From the NCBI GenBank assembly GCA_947632615.1, contig CANRPW010000007.1, forward strand, positions 47,649 through 111,648: 64,000 bases of DNA, in the 5' to 3' direction. This DNA comes from an uncultured Clostridia bacterium (lineage in GTDB: Bacteria > Bacillota > Clostridia > Lachnospirales > CAG-274). The notes beneath the pieces are model-generated. The model was not told the origin of the DNA. It saw only the letters and a program-made list of their open reading frames with translations, and did not search any database. Positions 33,163 through 44,701 of this stretch are shown here, piece by piece; positions within the stretch are counted from its first letter, which is position 1, and each line of letters starts with the position of its first letter. Position numbers and translations under genes: made by a program.

Positions 33163-34839
33163 TTAATACATATCGTCAAATGTTATAAGACCTTCGCAGC
33201 CTGCTCCTGCAGGTATCATAGGAAGAACCATCTCGTCATTGTCAATAATACAATTTATAAGACAGGTCTTTCCCGACTCAATAGCTTTTTTGAGTGCAGG
33301 TGCAAAATCCTCGGGCTTTTTAACTTCAAAAGCAAGAGCCCCAAATGCCTCTGCCAGCTTGCAGAAATCTGTTCCCTTTCTGAGGGTAGTCTGAGAATAG
33401 CGCTTTCCGTAGAAAAGTGTCTGCCATTGTCTTACCATACCCAAAACCTCATTATTTATAAGCACCTCAATAACAGGCAGCTCTGAAAATACAGAGGTAG
33501 CAAGCTCGTTGCAGTTCATATAGAAGCAGCCGTCACCGGCAATGTTTATGACTGTCTTGTCGGGGTGACCTGCTTTTGCGCCTATTGCTGCGCCAAGGCC
33601 ATAGCCCATTGTGCCAAGTCCGCCTGAGGTAAGCAGATGACGGGGATATTTCTGTGTCAGGAACTGACACGCCCACATCTGATGCTGACCTACTTCCGTT
33701 GCTATAATAGCCTCACCCTGTGTTATTTCGTTTATCTGCTCGATAATATACTGAGGATAAAGTCCCTTACCATTGAAATATTTAAGCGGATTTTCATTGT
33801 GAAGATTTATGCACTCTTCCTTCCAAGGTGTAAACTTAACCGTGCCAACCTTGTTTTTAAGATGCTTGAATATTTCCTTTAGATCTCCGACAACGCTTGC
33901 ATCCGTTCTTACATTCTTATTTATTTCTGCAGGGTCTATATCAAAATGCAACACCTTTGCATTGGGTACAAACTTAGCAACATCCGTAGCAATTCTGTCA
34001 GAAAATCTTGCTCCTGCCGAAATAAATACGTCACATTCATTTGCAGCCACATTTGCGCCTACAGTACCGTGCATACCTATCATACCCATATATCCGGGCT
34101 GGTCACTTGGCACTACACCAAGACCCATTGATGTAGAGCAAACAGGCATATCTGTTCTCTTAAGGAAGGAAAGTATCTCCTCCCTTGCCTCAGAAGCAAC
34201 AGCGCCGCCGCCTACGCAGAGAAGCGGCTTTTTAGCATTATTTATAATTTCTGCCGCCTGCTCTATGTCAGCTTCTTCTATAGAGTCCGTCTTTGGCAAA
34301 ATTGGCTCGGGCGCTTTATAGGTGTACTCGGCCTTGTTTGCAGTAACGTCCTTTGTGATGTCTATAAGAACAGCTCCCTTTCTGCCCGATGCTGCAATCT
34401 TGAATGCTGACCTTATAGTGTCAGCCAGCTTGTTTACGTCCTTTACAATGTAGTTATGCTTTGTAATAGGCATTGTTATGCCCGTAATGTCGACCTCCTG
34501 AAAGCTGTCCTTTCCCAAAAGGGGAAGTCCAACATTACAGGTTATGGCAACAAGGGGAATGGAGTCCAGATTTGCAGTTGCGATACCTGTTACAAGATTA
34601 GTCGCTCCGGGGCCTGAAGTTGCCAGACACACTCCGACCTTACCTGTCGAACGTGCATATCCGTCAGCGGCGTGAGATGCACCCTGCTCATGAGATGTGA
34701 GAATGTGCTTTATCTCGCTGCTGTGCTTGTAAAGAGCATCATAGACGTTAAGAATAGCTCCTCCCGGATATCCAAAAACAACATCAACCCCTTGTTCTTT
34801 TAAACATTCTATAAGTATTTCGGAACCTGTTAACAGCAT
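33163..34839 (-). CDS. ilvB: Acetolactate synthase, large subunit
   Basis: ThDP/FAD enzyme that makes acetolactate or acetohydroxybutyrate for branched-chain amino acids. 558 residues. Visible are GYPGGAILNVYDAL, the ThDP-contacting Glu in SHEQGASHAADGYAR, and the Mg-ThDP motif beginning GDGCFYMNCNELAT. Last gene of the operon. Its regulatory subunit ilvN is the first gene, an unusual separation of the two subunits by six genes. Confidence 0.95.
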   Translation of the reverse strand: MLLTGSEILIECLKEQGVDVVFGYPGGAILNVYDALYKHSSEIKHILTSHEQGASHAADGYARSTGKVGVCLATSGPGATNLVTGIATANLDSIPLVAITCNVGLPLLGKDSFQEVDITGITMPITKHNYIVKDVNKLADTIRSAFKIAASGRKGAVLIDITKDVTANKAEYTYKAPEPILPKTDSIEEADIEQAAEIINNAKKPLLCVGGGAVASEAREEILSFLKRTDMPVCSTSMGLGVVPSDQPGYMGMIGMHGTVGANVAANECDVFISAGARFSDRIATDVAKFVPNAKVLHFDIDPAEINKNVRTDASVVGDLKEIFKHLKNKVGTVKFTPWKEECINLHNENPLKYFNGKGLYPQYIIEQINEITQGEAIIATEVGQHQMWACQFLTQKYPRHLLTSGGLGTMGYGLGAAIGAKAGHPDKTVINIAGDGCFYMNCNELATSVFSELPVIEVLINNEVLGMVRQWQTLFYGKRYSQTTLRKGTDFCKLAEAFGALAFEVKKPEDFAPALKKAIESGKTCLINCIIDNDEMVLPMIPAGAGCEGLITFDDMY

Positions 34840-34857
34840 ACTTCTCTTTCCTTTCTA

Positions 34858-36528
34858 TTAATCCAATACGGCTCCCCTGTCAGCCGACGAAACAAGCCTT
34901 GCATATCTTGCAAGCCAGCCTGTCTTTATCTTCGTCTCGGGTGTCTTGTGAGTCTTTCTTCTTTCTTCGATCTCCTCGTCTGAGAGCCTTACATTTATAC
35001 TTCCTGCATTTATGTCAATATCTATTATGTCGCCTTCCTGTACAAGACCTATTTCTCCACCTGCCATAGCTTCAGGTGAAACGTGACCTATAGAAGCTCC
35101 TCTTGAAGCGCCTGAAAAACGTCCGTCTGTAATAAGAGCTACTTCTTTGTCAAGCTTCATGCCTGAAAGTGCGGATGTAGGTGAAAGCATTTCTCTCATA
35201 CCGGGTCCTCCCTTAGGACCTTCGTAGAGTATGACAACTATATCTCCAGATACTATCTTTCCGCCGAATATTGCCGCAATAGCCTCTTCCTCTGAGTTAA
35301 ATACTCTTGCAGGTCCGCTGTGCTTAAGCATTTCGGGAGCAACGGCAGATCTCTTTACAACGCAGCCGTTTTTAGCTATATTTCCTTTCAAAACGGCTAT
35401 TCCGCCTGTTTTGGAATATGGGTTCTCTACAGGGCGAATAAGGTTTGTGTTCTTATTTACTGTGTTTTCTATGTTCTCTCCCACTGTCTTAAGTGTACAG
35501 GTCATATTGTCAAGCTCTAAAAGTCCAAGCTTGCTTATTTCCTTCATAACAGCAGGTATGCCGCCAGCTTCGTTAAGCTCCTCTATATAATTAGGGCCTG
35601 CCGGAGCAAGATGACAAAGGTTAGGCGTCTTTGCGGATATCTCATTTGCTATGTCAAGATTAAGCTCTACCCCTGCTTCATGCGCTATAGCAGGAAGATG
35701 GAGCATTGAGTTTGTAGAGCAGCCCAGAGCCATATCCATTGTAAGGGCATTTCTGAAAGCCTTTTCGTTCATAATATCTCTTGGCTTTATGTCCTTTTCC
35801 ACAAGCTTCATTATCTGCATACCCGCGTGCTTTGCAAGGGCAACTCTGTCGCCGTAAACAGCAGGTATTGTTCCGTTTCCGGGAAGCGCCATTCCTATTA
35901 CCTCAGAAAGGCAGTTCATAGAGTTTGCTGTATACATACCCGAGCATGAACCGCAGCTGGGGCATGACTTGTCCTCATATTCCTTAAGCTCTTCTCTTGA
36001 TATCATATTGGCTTCATAAGCGCCTACAGCCTCAAATGTAGCCGAAAGGCTGAGCTTCTTTCTGCTCTCTCCGCAGCCTAAATGTCCTGCAAGCATAGGT
36101 CCGCCGCTTACAACTATAGCGGGAATATTAAGTCTTGCCGCTGCCATAAGCATACCGGGTACTATTTTGTCGCAGTTGGGTATAAGCACAAGTCCGTCAA
36201 AGCCGTGAGCCATAGCAAGTGACTCTGTGGAGTCTGCAATAAGCTCTCTTGTAGGCAGCGAATAGTGCATACCAATGTGTCCCATAGCAATACCGTCGCA
36301 CACGCCGATAGCAGGCACTTCAATAGGTGTTCCCCCTGCAGCAAGCACGCCTGCCTTTACAGCTGCCGCTATTTTATCAAGATGTATATGTCCCGGAATT
36401 ATCTCGCTTTTAGCATTTACCACACCTATAAGAGGTCTGTTAAGATCCTCATCGGTATATCCCATAGCCTTAAAAAGTGAACGATGGGGAGTTTTATCCG
36501 GCCCCTTTTTAACTCTGTCACTTATCAT
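34858..36528 (-). CDS. ilvD: Dihydroxy-acid dehydratase
   Basis: Iron-sulfur dehydratase, fourth step of valine and isoleucine synthesis. 556 residues from the ATG at 36528, nine bases after AGGAGG (an ATG two codons earlier is too close). Cluster cysteines are in [11 protein letters not shown] and [17 protein letters not shown]. The C-terminal [19 protein letters not shown] block is intact. Confidence 0.95.
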   Translation of the reverse strand: MISDRVKKGPDKTPHRSLFKAMGYTDEDLNRPLIGVVNAKSEIIPGHIHLDKIAAAVKAGVLAAGGTPIEVPAIGVCDGIAMGHIGMHYSLPTRELIADSTESLAMAHGFDGLVLIPNCDKIVPGMLMAAARLNIPAIVVSGGPMLAGHLGCGESRKKLSLSATFEAVGAYEANMISREELKEYEDKSCPSCGSCSGMYTANSMNCLSEVIGMALPGNGTIPAVYGDRVALAKHAGMQIMKLVEKDIKPRDIMNEKAFRNALTMDMALGCSTNSMLHLPAIAHEAGVELNLDIANEISAKTPNLCHLAPAGPNYIEELNEAGGIPAVMKEISKLGLLELDNMTCTLKTVGENIENTVNKNTNLIRPVENPYSKTGGIAVLKGNIAKNGCVVKRSAVAPEMLKHSGPARVFNSEEEAIAAIFGGKIVSGDIVVILYEGPKGGPGMREMLSPTSALSGMKLDKEVALITDGRFSGASRGASIGHVSPEAMAGGEIGLVQEGDIIDIDINAGSINVRLSDEEIEERRKTHKTPETKIKTGWLARYARLVSSADRGAVLD

Positions 36529-36589
36529 CTTCATTCTCCTCCTTGCCTTGCGGACATGCCGCCTTTTCTCCTGATTTTATAAGTAAATA

Positions 36590-36634
36590 ACAGCCGCCAT
36601 AAACAAGCTCATAGCATAAAGGTATGGCGGCTCT
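36590..36634 (-). terminator. Hairpin between leuB and ilvD
   Basis: AGCCGCCATA pairs with TATGGCGGCT across a 25-base loop. The T tail is weak, so it may be an RNA-stability element rather than a full terminator. Confidence 0.45.
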
Positions 36635-36646
36635 TAATATTTCTGA

Positions 36647-37717
36647 TTAAAGATTTTCGATTATAAGTCTGCCCATTTCCTTTGTGCCGACCTTCTTCAT
36701 GCCTTCTGAGTAGATGTCGGGGGTTCTGTAGCCAAGGTCAAGAACCTTTGTTACTGCGTCCTCTATAGCCTTTGCCTCTTTATCAAGCTTAAAGCTGTAT
36801 TTAAGCATCATTGCGCCTGAAAGTATGGTTGCTATAGGGTTAGCGATGTCCTTGCCTGCGATGTCGGGGGCTGAACCGTGAACGGGCTCGTACATACCAA
36901 GGCTGCCGTCACCAAGTGAAGCTGAAGGAAGCATACCTATAGAGCCTGTCATCTGACTTGCTTCGTCTGAAAGTATGTCGCCGAAAATATTTGATGTAAC
37001 CATAACGTCAAATGTTGTGGGGCGCATAATAAGCTGCATAGAAGCATTGTCTACATATAAATGGTCAAGAGTTACCTCGGGGTAGTCTTCTGCCACCTTA
37101 TTTACAACCGATCTCCAAAGTCTTGAAGACTCAAGCACGTTCTGCTTGTCTACGTTTGTAAGGTGTTTATTTCTCTGCATAGCTATTTCAAAGCCACGTC
37201 TTGCTATTCTCTCAACTTCCTTTTCGGAATATATCTCAACGTCATAAGCTGCTTCGCCCATATCGGTCTGCTTTCTGCCCTTTTCGCCAAAATACATACC
37301 GCCTGTAAGCTCTCTTACCACCATTATGTCAACGCCGTCAGCTACAAGCTCGGGCTTAAGGGGACAAGCCCCGGCAAGCGCCTTGTGAAGTGTGGCGGGA
37401 CGAAGATTTGCATATAAGCCAAGAGCGCCTCTTAAGCCTAAAAGCGCTCTTTCCGGGCGAAGATGACCAGGGAGAGTATCCCACTGCCAGCCGCCTACAG
37501 CGCCTAAAAGCACTGAGTCGCTTGCCTTGCAAACGTCGATAGTTTCCTGTGGAAGGGGCTCGCCATATTTATCTATAGCGCAGCCTCCGCCAAGTACATA
37601 GTTATATTCAAAGCTGTGACCAAACTTTTCGCCAACAGCGTTTAAAACCTTTATATTTTCTTCCATAACCTCAGGGCCGATACCGTCCCCGGCTACTACA
37701 GCGATTTTGAAATTCAT
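36647..37717 (-). CDS. leuB: 3-Isopropylmalate dehydrogenase
   Basis: NAD-dependent oxidative decarboxylase of leucine synthesis. It can also act on citramalate-derived 3-methylmalate. 356 residues with VVAGDGIGPEVMEENIKVL at the start, VRELTGGMYFGEKGR, and the metal site YVDNASMQLIMRP with SNIFGDILSDEASQMTGS. Follows leuD in the operon. Confidence 0.96.
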   Translation of the reverse strand: MNFKIAVVAGDGIGPEVMEENIKVLNAVGEKFGHSFEYNYVLGGGCAIDKYGEPLPQETIDVCKASDSVLLGAVGGWQWDTLPGHLRPERALLGLRGALGLYANLRPATLHKALAGACPLKPELVADGVDIMVVRELTGGMYFGEKGRKQTDMGEAAYDVEIYSEKEVERIARRGFEIAMQRNKHLTNVDKQNVLESSRLWRSVVNKVAEDYPEVTLDHLYVDNASMQLIMRPTTFDVMVTSNIFGDILSDEASQMTGSIGMLPSASLGDGSLGMYEPVHGSAPDIAGKDIANPIATILSGAMMLKYSFKLDKEAKAIEDAVTKVLDLGYRTPDIYSEGMKKVGTKEMGRLIIENL

Positions 37718-37762
37718 TTTCGTTATCTCCTATTATAATTCAATTTTATACAGTTGTAATTA

Positions 37763-38269
37763 TTATTTTACTCCCAGCTTTACCTTTGTCTGTTCAATAA
37801 GTCCTCCTGCTGCCATAAGCTCCTGCATAAACTCGGGGAAGGGCTGAGCCTTATAAGACTTATTCTTTGTAAGGTTTGTAATAACGCCTGTGTTGAAATC
37901 TACCTCGACCTTATCGCCCATTTCGATATCCTCTGCCGCTTCGTCACATTCCAGAATAGGAAGACCTATGTTTATAGCGTTTCTGTAGAAAATTCTGGCA
38001 AATGTCTTTGCTATAACGCAGGATATACCCGAAGCCTTTATAGCTATGGGGGCGTGCTCTCTTGATGAGCCGCAGCCGAAATTCTTTTCAGCTACCATAA
38101 TGTCGCCTTCCTTAACATTTTCTACAAAATTAACGGTTGAATGTATAGCGTCCTCCATGCAGTGCTTTGCAAGCTCCTTAGGGTCTGAGGAGTTTAAATA
38201 TCTTGCAGGGATTATAACGTCAGTGTCTATATTGTCGCCATATTTAAAAACTGTTCCGCATGCTTTCAT
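37763..38269 (-). CDS. leuD: Isopropylmalate isomerase, small subunit
   Basis: Swivelling domain of the LeuCD isomerase. 168 residues, short archaeal/Clostridial type. Contains [15 protein letters not shown] and the active-site loop [16 protein letters not shown]. 21 bases after leuC. Confidence 0.95.
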   Translation of the reverse strand: MKACGTVFKYGDNIDTDVIIPARYLNSSDPKELAKHCMEDAIHSTVNFVENVKEGDIMVAEKNFGCGSSREHAPIAIKASGISCVIAKTFARIFYRNAINIGLPILECDEAAEDIEMGDKVEVDFNTGVITNLTKNKSYKAQPFPEFMQELMAAGGLIEQTKVKLGVK

Positions 38270-38290
38270 TTTATATAACCGCCTTTCTTA

Positions 38291-39550
38291 TCAAGCCTTA
38301 TCAGGGTTAGTTATTTTGCCGTGAATTGCAGAAGCTGCCGCAACCGCAGGTGAGCATAAATAAACCTCAGACTCGGGGTCACCCATTCTGCCTATAAAGT
38401 TTCTGTTTGTGGTGGAAAGCGCTCTTTCGCCCTTTGCCAATATTCCCATATGTCCGCCAAGGCAGGGTCCGCAGGTAGGTGTTGAGAAAGCGCAGCCTGC
38501 CTCAACAAATATCTCTGCAAGTCCTTCCTTAATGCACTGTAAATAAATAGCCTGCGTACCGGGAAGTATGATACATCTTATAGACGGGTCTATCTTCTTG
38601 CCCTTAAGTATGTCAGCGGCTATCTTAAGGTCTGTAAAACGTCCGTTTGTACAAGAGCCTATAACAACCTGATCTATCTTAAGTCCTTCTGCTTCCTCAA
38701 TTGTTCTTGTGTTTTCGGGAAGGTGAGGGTAAGAAACCGTTGGCTTAAGAGTTGAAAGATCTATTTCAATAACTTCGTCATACTCAGCATCCTCGTCAGC
38801 CTCATATACCTTATATGGCTTTACAGAATGTTCCTTAACATATTCAAGTGTCTTTTCGTCAACAGGGAAGATACCGTTCTTTCCGCCTGCCTCTATAGCC
38901 ATATTGGAAATTGTAAAGCGGTCGTCCATTGTAAGATATTTAAGGCCGTCCCCTGCAAATTCCATTGACTTATAAAGTGCGCCGTCAACGCCTATTTTGC
39001 CTATTATGTGAAGTATTATGTCCTTACCTGATACCCACTTGGCAGGTTTGTTTTTAAGCACGAACTTAATAGCTGAAGGAACTTTGAACCAAGCAACGCC
39101 CCTTGCCATGCCTACTGCCATATCTGTAGAGCCTACGCCTGTAGAGAATGCTCCAAGTGCGCCATAGGTGCAGGTATGGGAGTCAGCGCCTATAATAACG
39201 TCACCGGGAACAGCAAGGCCTTTTTCGGGGAGGAGGCAGTGCTCAATACCCATCTGACCAACCTCGAAATAATTTACTATTTCCATTCTATTGGCAAATT
39301 CACGGACCATCTTGCAGTGCTCTGCGGACTTGATGTCCTTGTTAGGTGTAAAATGGTCGGGAACTATAGCTATTTTTGCTTTATCAAAAACCTTGTCGAT
39401 GCCTATTTTGTTAAATTCGGTAATAGCGACAGGTGTAGTTACATCGTTTCCCAAAACAAGATCCAGCTTAGCTTCTATAAGCTGTCCTGCCTTTACGCTG
39501 TCCAGCCCTGCTGCGGTAGCAAGTATTTTTTGAGTCATTGTCATACCCAT
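38291..39550 (-). CDS. leuC: Isopropylmalate isomerase, large subunit
   Basis: Fe-S dehydratase/isomerase. 419 residues, the short LeuC type that pairs with a separate LeuD. The Fe-S cysteines are in [12 protein letters not shown] and the [17 protein letters not shown] block; [18 protein letters not shown] binds substrate. Start ATG nine bases after AGGAGG. It probably serves both the leucine and the citramalate route. Confidence 0.95.
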   Translation of the reverse strand: MGMTMTQKILATAAGLDSVKAGQLIEAKLDLVLGNDVTTPVAITEFNKIGIDKVFDKAKIAIVPDHFTPNKDIKSAEHCKMVREFANRMEIVNYFEVGQMGIEHCLLPEKGLAVPGDVIIGADSHTCTYGALGAFSTGVGSTDMAVGMARGVAWFKVPSAIKFVLKNKPAKWVSGKDIILHIIGKIGVDGALYKSMEFAGDGLKYLTMDDRFTISNMAIEAGGKNGIFPVDEKTLEYVKEHSVKPYKVYEADEDAEYDEVIEIDLSTLKPTVSYPHLPENTRTIEEAEGLKIDQVVIGSCTNGRFTDLKIAADILKGKKIDPSIRCIILPGTQAIYLQCIKEGLAEIFVEAGCAFSTPTCGPCLGGHMGILAKGERALSTTNRNFIGRMGDPESEVYLCSPAVAAASAIHGKITNPDKA

Positions 39551-39568
39551 GGTAAGTTACCTCCTATA

Positions 39569-41179
39569 TTAATAAAATTGCTTTAGCTTTTCAATTTCTT
39601 TTATGAGCTTATACTCTATTGAGTCGGTAAGAGCTATAAGACTTGCCTCTATAATGTCTTGGCTTACACCTACTGTAGACCAGCTATCCTCTTCATCGGC
39701 AGACTCTATAAGCACTCTTACCTTAGAAGCCGCCGCCGACTTAGAGTCAAGCACTCTGACCTTGTAGTCTGTAAGACGAACAGTGGAAAGCTCGGGGTAG
39801 AATACCTCCAAAGCCTTTCTCAGCGCTTTATCAAGGGCATCTACAGGTCCCATGCCCTCGGCTGCCGTAATTTCAGACCTTCCTCTTACCTTTACTTTTA
39901 TAACAGCCGTTGCCGTTTCCTTCAGAAAGTCCTCGGCATACCTTGTGTCTGTAGACTCATACTGGCTGACTATTTTAAAGGTCTCAAGCTCAAAAAATGG
40001 CTTATATTTGCCGATGGTCTTTCTTATAAGAAGCTCAAACCCCTGGTCTGCGCCCTCATACTGATAGCCCAGATATTCCATTTCCTTAAGTTTTTCCATA
40101 ACCATCTCACATTCCTTTGAGTTTTTCTCAACGTAGGGTGCTATCTTTTGTATTATGGAAATTATGGTAGACTTGCCCGCTACCTCGCTTGTAAGAAAAC
40201 GTCTTCTGTTTCCCACTATTTCGGGGTCTATATGCTCAAAGCTCTTAGGCGCTTTAGATACTCCGTCAATGTGCATACCGCCCTTATGTGCAAAGGCATA
40301 TTTGCCTACGAAGGGCTCTCTTACAGACAGCTTATAGTTAGAAATTTCCGCTATCTCCGCTGCCATTCTTGTAAGCATTGTAAGGTTGCCCTGAGGTATA
40401 CATTCAATGCCCTGCTTTACCTGAAGTGCGCCTATTACATTTACAAGGCAGGTATTTCCGCATCTTTCTCCAAAGCCCGTAAAAGTACCCTGCACATGGT
40501 CTGCCCCTGCCTTTACGGCAAATATGGAGTCAGCCACGGCAACGCCGCAGTCATTGTGGCAGTGTATTCCCACAGACATATCGAGCTTTTCAACAACGTC
40601 CTTAGTTATGTCATATATCTCATCGGGAAAGCAGCCGCCGTTTGTATCACATAATGACAGGTGGTCAACTCCCGCAGATTTGGCTATTTCTAAGGTTTTA
40701 AGGGCATATTCCTTATTGTTTTTATAGCCGTCAAAGAAATGCTCGGCATCAAAAAATACTTCCTTGCCCTTGTCTTTGAAAAAGCGGATAGTATCATATA
40801 TCATTGCAAGATTTTCCTCAAGAGTGGTTCTTATAATGTCGGTCACATGAAAATCCCAAGACTTGCCGAATATGGAAACCGCAGGTGTTTCCGCCGTAAG
40901 CAGAGCCTGCACGTTATTATCGTCTTTTGTGTCAATGCCGCACCTTCTTGTGCTGCCGAATGCCACAAGTGTGGAATTTTTAAGGCTGACATCCTTCATT
41001 CTTGCGAAAAATTCAGCGTCCTTAGGGTTAGAGCCGGGGTTGCCTGCTTCTATATAGGCTACTCCCAAAAGGTCAAGGCTTTTCACGATTTTAAGCTTGT
41101 CTTCAACGGTGAATGAAATGCCGTTTGACTGAGCGCCGTCCCTAAGTGTGGAATCAAAAATCATTATCTTCTTTTCCAC
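39569..41179 (-). CDS. cimA: (R)-citramalate synthase
   Basis: Condenses pyruvate and acetyl-CoA to citramalate, the threonine-independent way to 2-oxobutyrate and isoleucine. 536 residues, CimA/LeuA2 type. The HMGL-like barrel starts with FDSTLRDGAQSNGISFT, carries HCHNDCGVAVADSIFAV, and ends with a LeuA dimerisation/allosteric domain from about residue 415. No LeuA-like gene is present in this operon, although leuBCD are. Confidence 0.9.
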   Translation of the reverse strand: MEKKIMIFDSTLRDGAQSNGISFTVEDKLKIVKSLDLLGVAYIEAGNPGSNPKDAEFFARMKDVSLKNSTLVAFGSTRRCGIDTKDDNNVQALLTAETPAVSIFGKSWDFHVTDIIRTTLEENLAMIYDTIRFFKDKGKEVFFDAEHFFDGYKNNKEYALKTLEIAKSAGVDHLSLCDTNGGCFPDEIYDITKDVVEKLDMSVGIHCHNDCGVAVADSIFAVKAGADHVQGTFTGFGERCGNTCLVNVIGALQVKQGIECIPQGNLTMLTRMAAEIAEISNYKLSVREPFVGKYAFAHKGGMHIDGVSKAPKSFEHIDPEIVGNRRRFLTSEVAGKSTIISIIQKIAPYVEKNSKECEMVMEKLKEMEYLGYQYEGADQGFELLIRKTIGKYKPFFELETFKIVSQYESTDTRYAEDFLKETATAVIKVKVRGRSEITAAEGMGPVDALDKALRKALEVFYPELSTVRLTDYKVRVLDSKSAAASKVRVLIESADEEDSWSTVGVSQDIIEASLIALTDSIEYKLIKEIEKLKQFY

Positions 41180-41338
41180 CTAAATCTTCCTTCCGTATTT
41201 AATTTATCATGCCTGAAGCAATGCCCCCAGTCCTCCCAAAGATTCGGGGCATGGCTTCAGAAGCCGCCTTGCAAGGCTTAATGAGGACGGTATGACCGCC
41301 CCCATATACGCTCTTACAAAGTATTATTCAAGTAAATA
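41180..41338. other. Gap between ilvC and cimA
   Basis: No open frame of note. The minus strand holds imperfect GC-rich pairing around GCCATGCCCCG and GGGGGCATTGC, possibly an RNA-processing site; nothing firm. Confidence 0.3.
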
Positions 41339-42388
<1,050 letters not shown>

Positions 42389-42898
42389 TTAATGATTGTG
42401 TTTATAATTTTTAATGGGATTGCTGCCGCGGCAAAGTGCGGTGAGTCCCGTTCTGACAACTTCAATTATGCCGAAGTCCTCCATAAGCATTATGAAGGAG
42501 TCTATCTTCTGCTGGTTTCCCGTAAGCTCCACAGTGAGGGAGTCTTTGGCTACGTCTATAATATTGGCTCTGTAAATGCCCGTAATAGACACTATTTCCC
42601 CACGGGTTTCGGCGGTGCATTTTACCTTTATAAGAGAAAGCTCTCTATAAACCGCCTGCCTCTGAGACATATTTACAACACGCCTAACATCTATAAGCTT
42701 TTCGACCTGTTTCATTATCTGGTCGATAGCGTCTTCTTCGCAGATAACAACAACGGTTATACGCGATACCTTAGGGTCATCCGTTTCGCCTACGCTTAAA
42801 GAGTCGATGTTGTAGCCTCGTCTTGAAAACAGACCCGATACACGGCTAAGTACGCCTGCGTGGTTGTCTACAAGAATAGAAAGTACAAATCTTTTCAT
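42389..42898 (-). CDS. ilvN: Acetolactate synthase, small (regulatory) subunit
   Basis: 169-residue regulatory subunit. The N-terminal ACT domain begins MKRFVLSILVDNHAGVLSRV and includes RRGYNIDSLSVGETDDPKVSR. The C-terminal domain contacts IlvB and mediates valine inhibition. First gene after the T-box. Only ilvN, not ilvB, is near the leader. Confidence 0.93.
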   Translation of the reverse strand: MKRFVLSILVDNHAGVLSRVSGLFSRRGYNIDSLSVGETDDPKVSRITVVVICEEDAIDQIMKQVEKLIDVRRVVNMSQRQAVYRELSLIKVKCTAETRGEIVSITGIYRANIIDVAKDSLTVELTGNQQKIDSFIMLMEDFGIIEVVRTGLTALCRGSNPIKNYKHNH

Positions 42899-42962
42899 AT
42901 CCGAAAACCTCTTTCAATTAAATAATAACACATTACAACAGGGCGGGCAGTTTCCTTATAAT

Positions 42963-43253
42963 AAAAAACCCGCACCCATCTATACTAAGAAAGACAGGGA
43001 CGAGGATCAATCGTGGTACCACCCTATTTTATTCCCAAAGGGAAACTCTGTAGGTTCTATCAAACCTTCTCCTATAACGGGGAGCATCGTCTTTTCTTAA
43101 TAGGAAGGCTCCGTTCGGAAAAGAAGCTTGTGAGGGATAACTTTACCCGCTGCCTGCCGCCTTTCACCAAATCACCCGAAGGCAATAACGGCGGCTCTCT
43201 GAAAAAGCAGCACTAAGGTAAAGCCAAATCTCAGTCATTGCTTTTAAATATCA
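42963..43253 (-). promoter_or_regulatory. T-box riboswitch of the ilv-leu operon
   Basis: The minus strand carries AGGGTGGTACCACG (43012-43025), preceded by a full stem I (AGAGAGCCGCC, GGTGAAA distal loop) and followed by a bulged GC-rich terminator ending in six T (42963-42968). The specifier is less clear than for trpB: CUC followed by A (43132-43134, Leu) is preferred, and AUC (Ile) five bases earlier cannot be excluded. Confidence 0.9.
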
Positions 43254-43259
43254 AGATAT

Positions 43260-43288
43260 ATTGTAACAAATAGCTTATCTCTTGTCAA
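43260..43288 (-). promoter_or_regulatory. Promoter of the ilv-leu operon
   Basis: Minus-strand TTGACA (43283-43288), 17 bp, TACAAT (43260-43265). Confidence 0.8.
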
Positions 43289-43342
43289 CAGTTTTTTTAC
43301 TTGCAAAATAGTATTTTTATTTTATTTTTTTAAAAATTTATA

Positions 43343-43371
43343 TTGACAAGGGTGTAAGTATATGGTAATAT
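43343..43371 (+). promoter_or_regulatory. Promoter of the GntR-ABC operon
   Basis: TTGACA 43343-43348, 17 bp, TAATAT 43366-43371. GTGTACTAAGACAATTAATAC just downstream could be part of an operator for the encoded regulator. Confidence 0.7.
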
Positions 43372-43419
43372 AAGTGTACTAAGACAATTAATACAGTTGA
43401 TACAGTTGGAGGTGAGGTT

Positions 43420-43794
43420 TTGATAATACTCGATTATAAGGACAAACGTCCTATTTTTGAACAGGTCACCGAAAAGCTGAAAAAGCTCATTTGCAAGGGA
43501 GTCATACCCTCAGACGAAAAGCTGCCCTCGGTGAGAAATCTGGCGGTGGAGCTTTCCATTAACCCAAACACTATCTCAAGAGCTTATCAGCAATTAGAGA
43601 GTGAGGGCTACATATACTCAGTGATAGGCAAAGGCAGCTTTGTAGCATCTGCTGAGGATATAAAAAGACTTAAGTCTACCGATTATAAGAAGGAGCTTTT
43701 AAGTCTTATTGCCGACGGCAAGGCTCAGGGCTTTTCGTCAGATGACATAAAAACCTTGATAAATGAAACGGTAAAGGAGGTTTATAATGATTAA
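43420..43794 (+). CDS. GntR-family regulator (YtrA/YhcF type)
   Basis: 124 residues. The winged helix spans about residues 10-78 with LPSVRNLAVELSINPNTISR and YQQLESEGYIYSVIGKGSFV. The short C-terminal helical tail, rather than a full effector domain, marks the YtrA subfamily, which usually represses a neighbouring ABC exporter. The start is TTG eight or so bases after GGAGGTGAGG. It overlaps the ABC ATPase gene by 8 bases. Confidence 0.88.
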   Translation: MIILDYKDKRPIFEQVTEKLKKLICKGVIPSDEKLPSVRNLAVELSINPNTISRAYQQLESEGYIYSVIGKGSFVASAEDIKRLKSTDYKKELLSLIADGKAQGFSSDDIKTLINETVKEVYND

Positions 43795-44689
43795 ATTAAG
43801 CAATATTTCAAAAAGCTTTGGGGACGTTAAGGCGCTCAACAACGTAAGCCTTGATATAGAAGATTCTACCGTATTCGGGCTTATAGGCACCAACGGAGCC
43901 GGCAAAAGCACACTTATAAGAATACTTGCGGGAATTTATAAGCAAGACGAGGGAGAAGCGCAAATAGATGGGGAAACTATTTATGAAAGACCCGAGGTAA
44001 AATCAAAATTCTTTTTGATACCCGATGAAGCATATTTTTTCAAAAACGCAACGCCTGCCTCTATAGGCGACTACTACAAGACAATATATAAAAACTTCGA
44101 CAAAGAAAGATATACCGAGCTTCTTGGCAGATTTTCATTAGAGCCAAAACGCAAAATAACCACCTTTTCAAAGGGTATGAAAAAGCAGGTGTCTGTAATT
44201 GCGGCTATCTGCTCCAATGTAAAATATATATACTGCGACGAAACCTTCGACGGGCTTGACCCCGTTATGCGCCAGGCAGTAAAGAGCCTTTTTGCAGAGG
44301 AAATGGATGTCCGTGGGCTTACCCCCATTATGGCATCTCACAATTTAAGAGAGCTTGAAGACATCTGCGACAACATAGGCTATCTTCACAAGGGCGGCGT
44401 TCTGCTATCATCAAGCCTTAACGACCTTAAGCTTGGCATTTGCAAAATACAGATAGTGCCAAGAGAAGGCTGCGACATAGAAAGCGCATTTTCGGGCTAT
44501 AAAATATATAAGCACGAAAAGAGAGGCACCCTCTCCACCCTCACCGTAAAAGGCAATCAAAAAGACGTGGAGGATATTGCCTCAGCCCTTTCGCCTGTGT
44601 TTTATGAGATACTTCCGCTCTCTCTTGAAGAGATATTCATAACGGAAGCGGAGTCAAACGGCTATTCAATAGATAAGCTGATATTGTAA
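43787..44689 (+). CDS. ABC transporter ATP-binding protein
   Basis: 300 residues. Walker A GTNGAGKST, a degenerate signature TFSKGMKKQVSV instead of LSGGQ, and Walker B YIYCDETFDGLDP. The C-terminal extension from about residue 215 is typical of export-type ATPases of the YtrB group. Acts with the permease encoded 12 bases downstream, probably under the GntR regulator in response to cell-envelope stress or a peptide antibiotic. Confidence 0.88.
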   Translation: MIKLSNISKSFGDVKALNNVSLDIEDSTVFGLIGTNGAGKSTLIRILAGIYKQDEGEAQIDGETIYERPEVKSKFFLIPDEAYFFKNATPASIGDYYKTIYKNFDKERYTELLGRFSLEPKRKITTFSKGMKKQVSVIAAICSNVKYIYCDETFDGLDPVMRQAVKSLFAEEMDVRGLTPIMASHNLRELEDICDNIGYLHKGGVLLSSSLNDLKLGICKIQIVPREGCDIESAFSGYKIYKHEKRGTLSTLTVKGNQKDVEDIASALSPVFYEILPLSLEEIFITEAESNGYSIDKLIL

Positions 44690-44701
44690 AGGAGGTCTGT
44701 T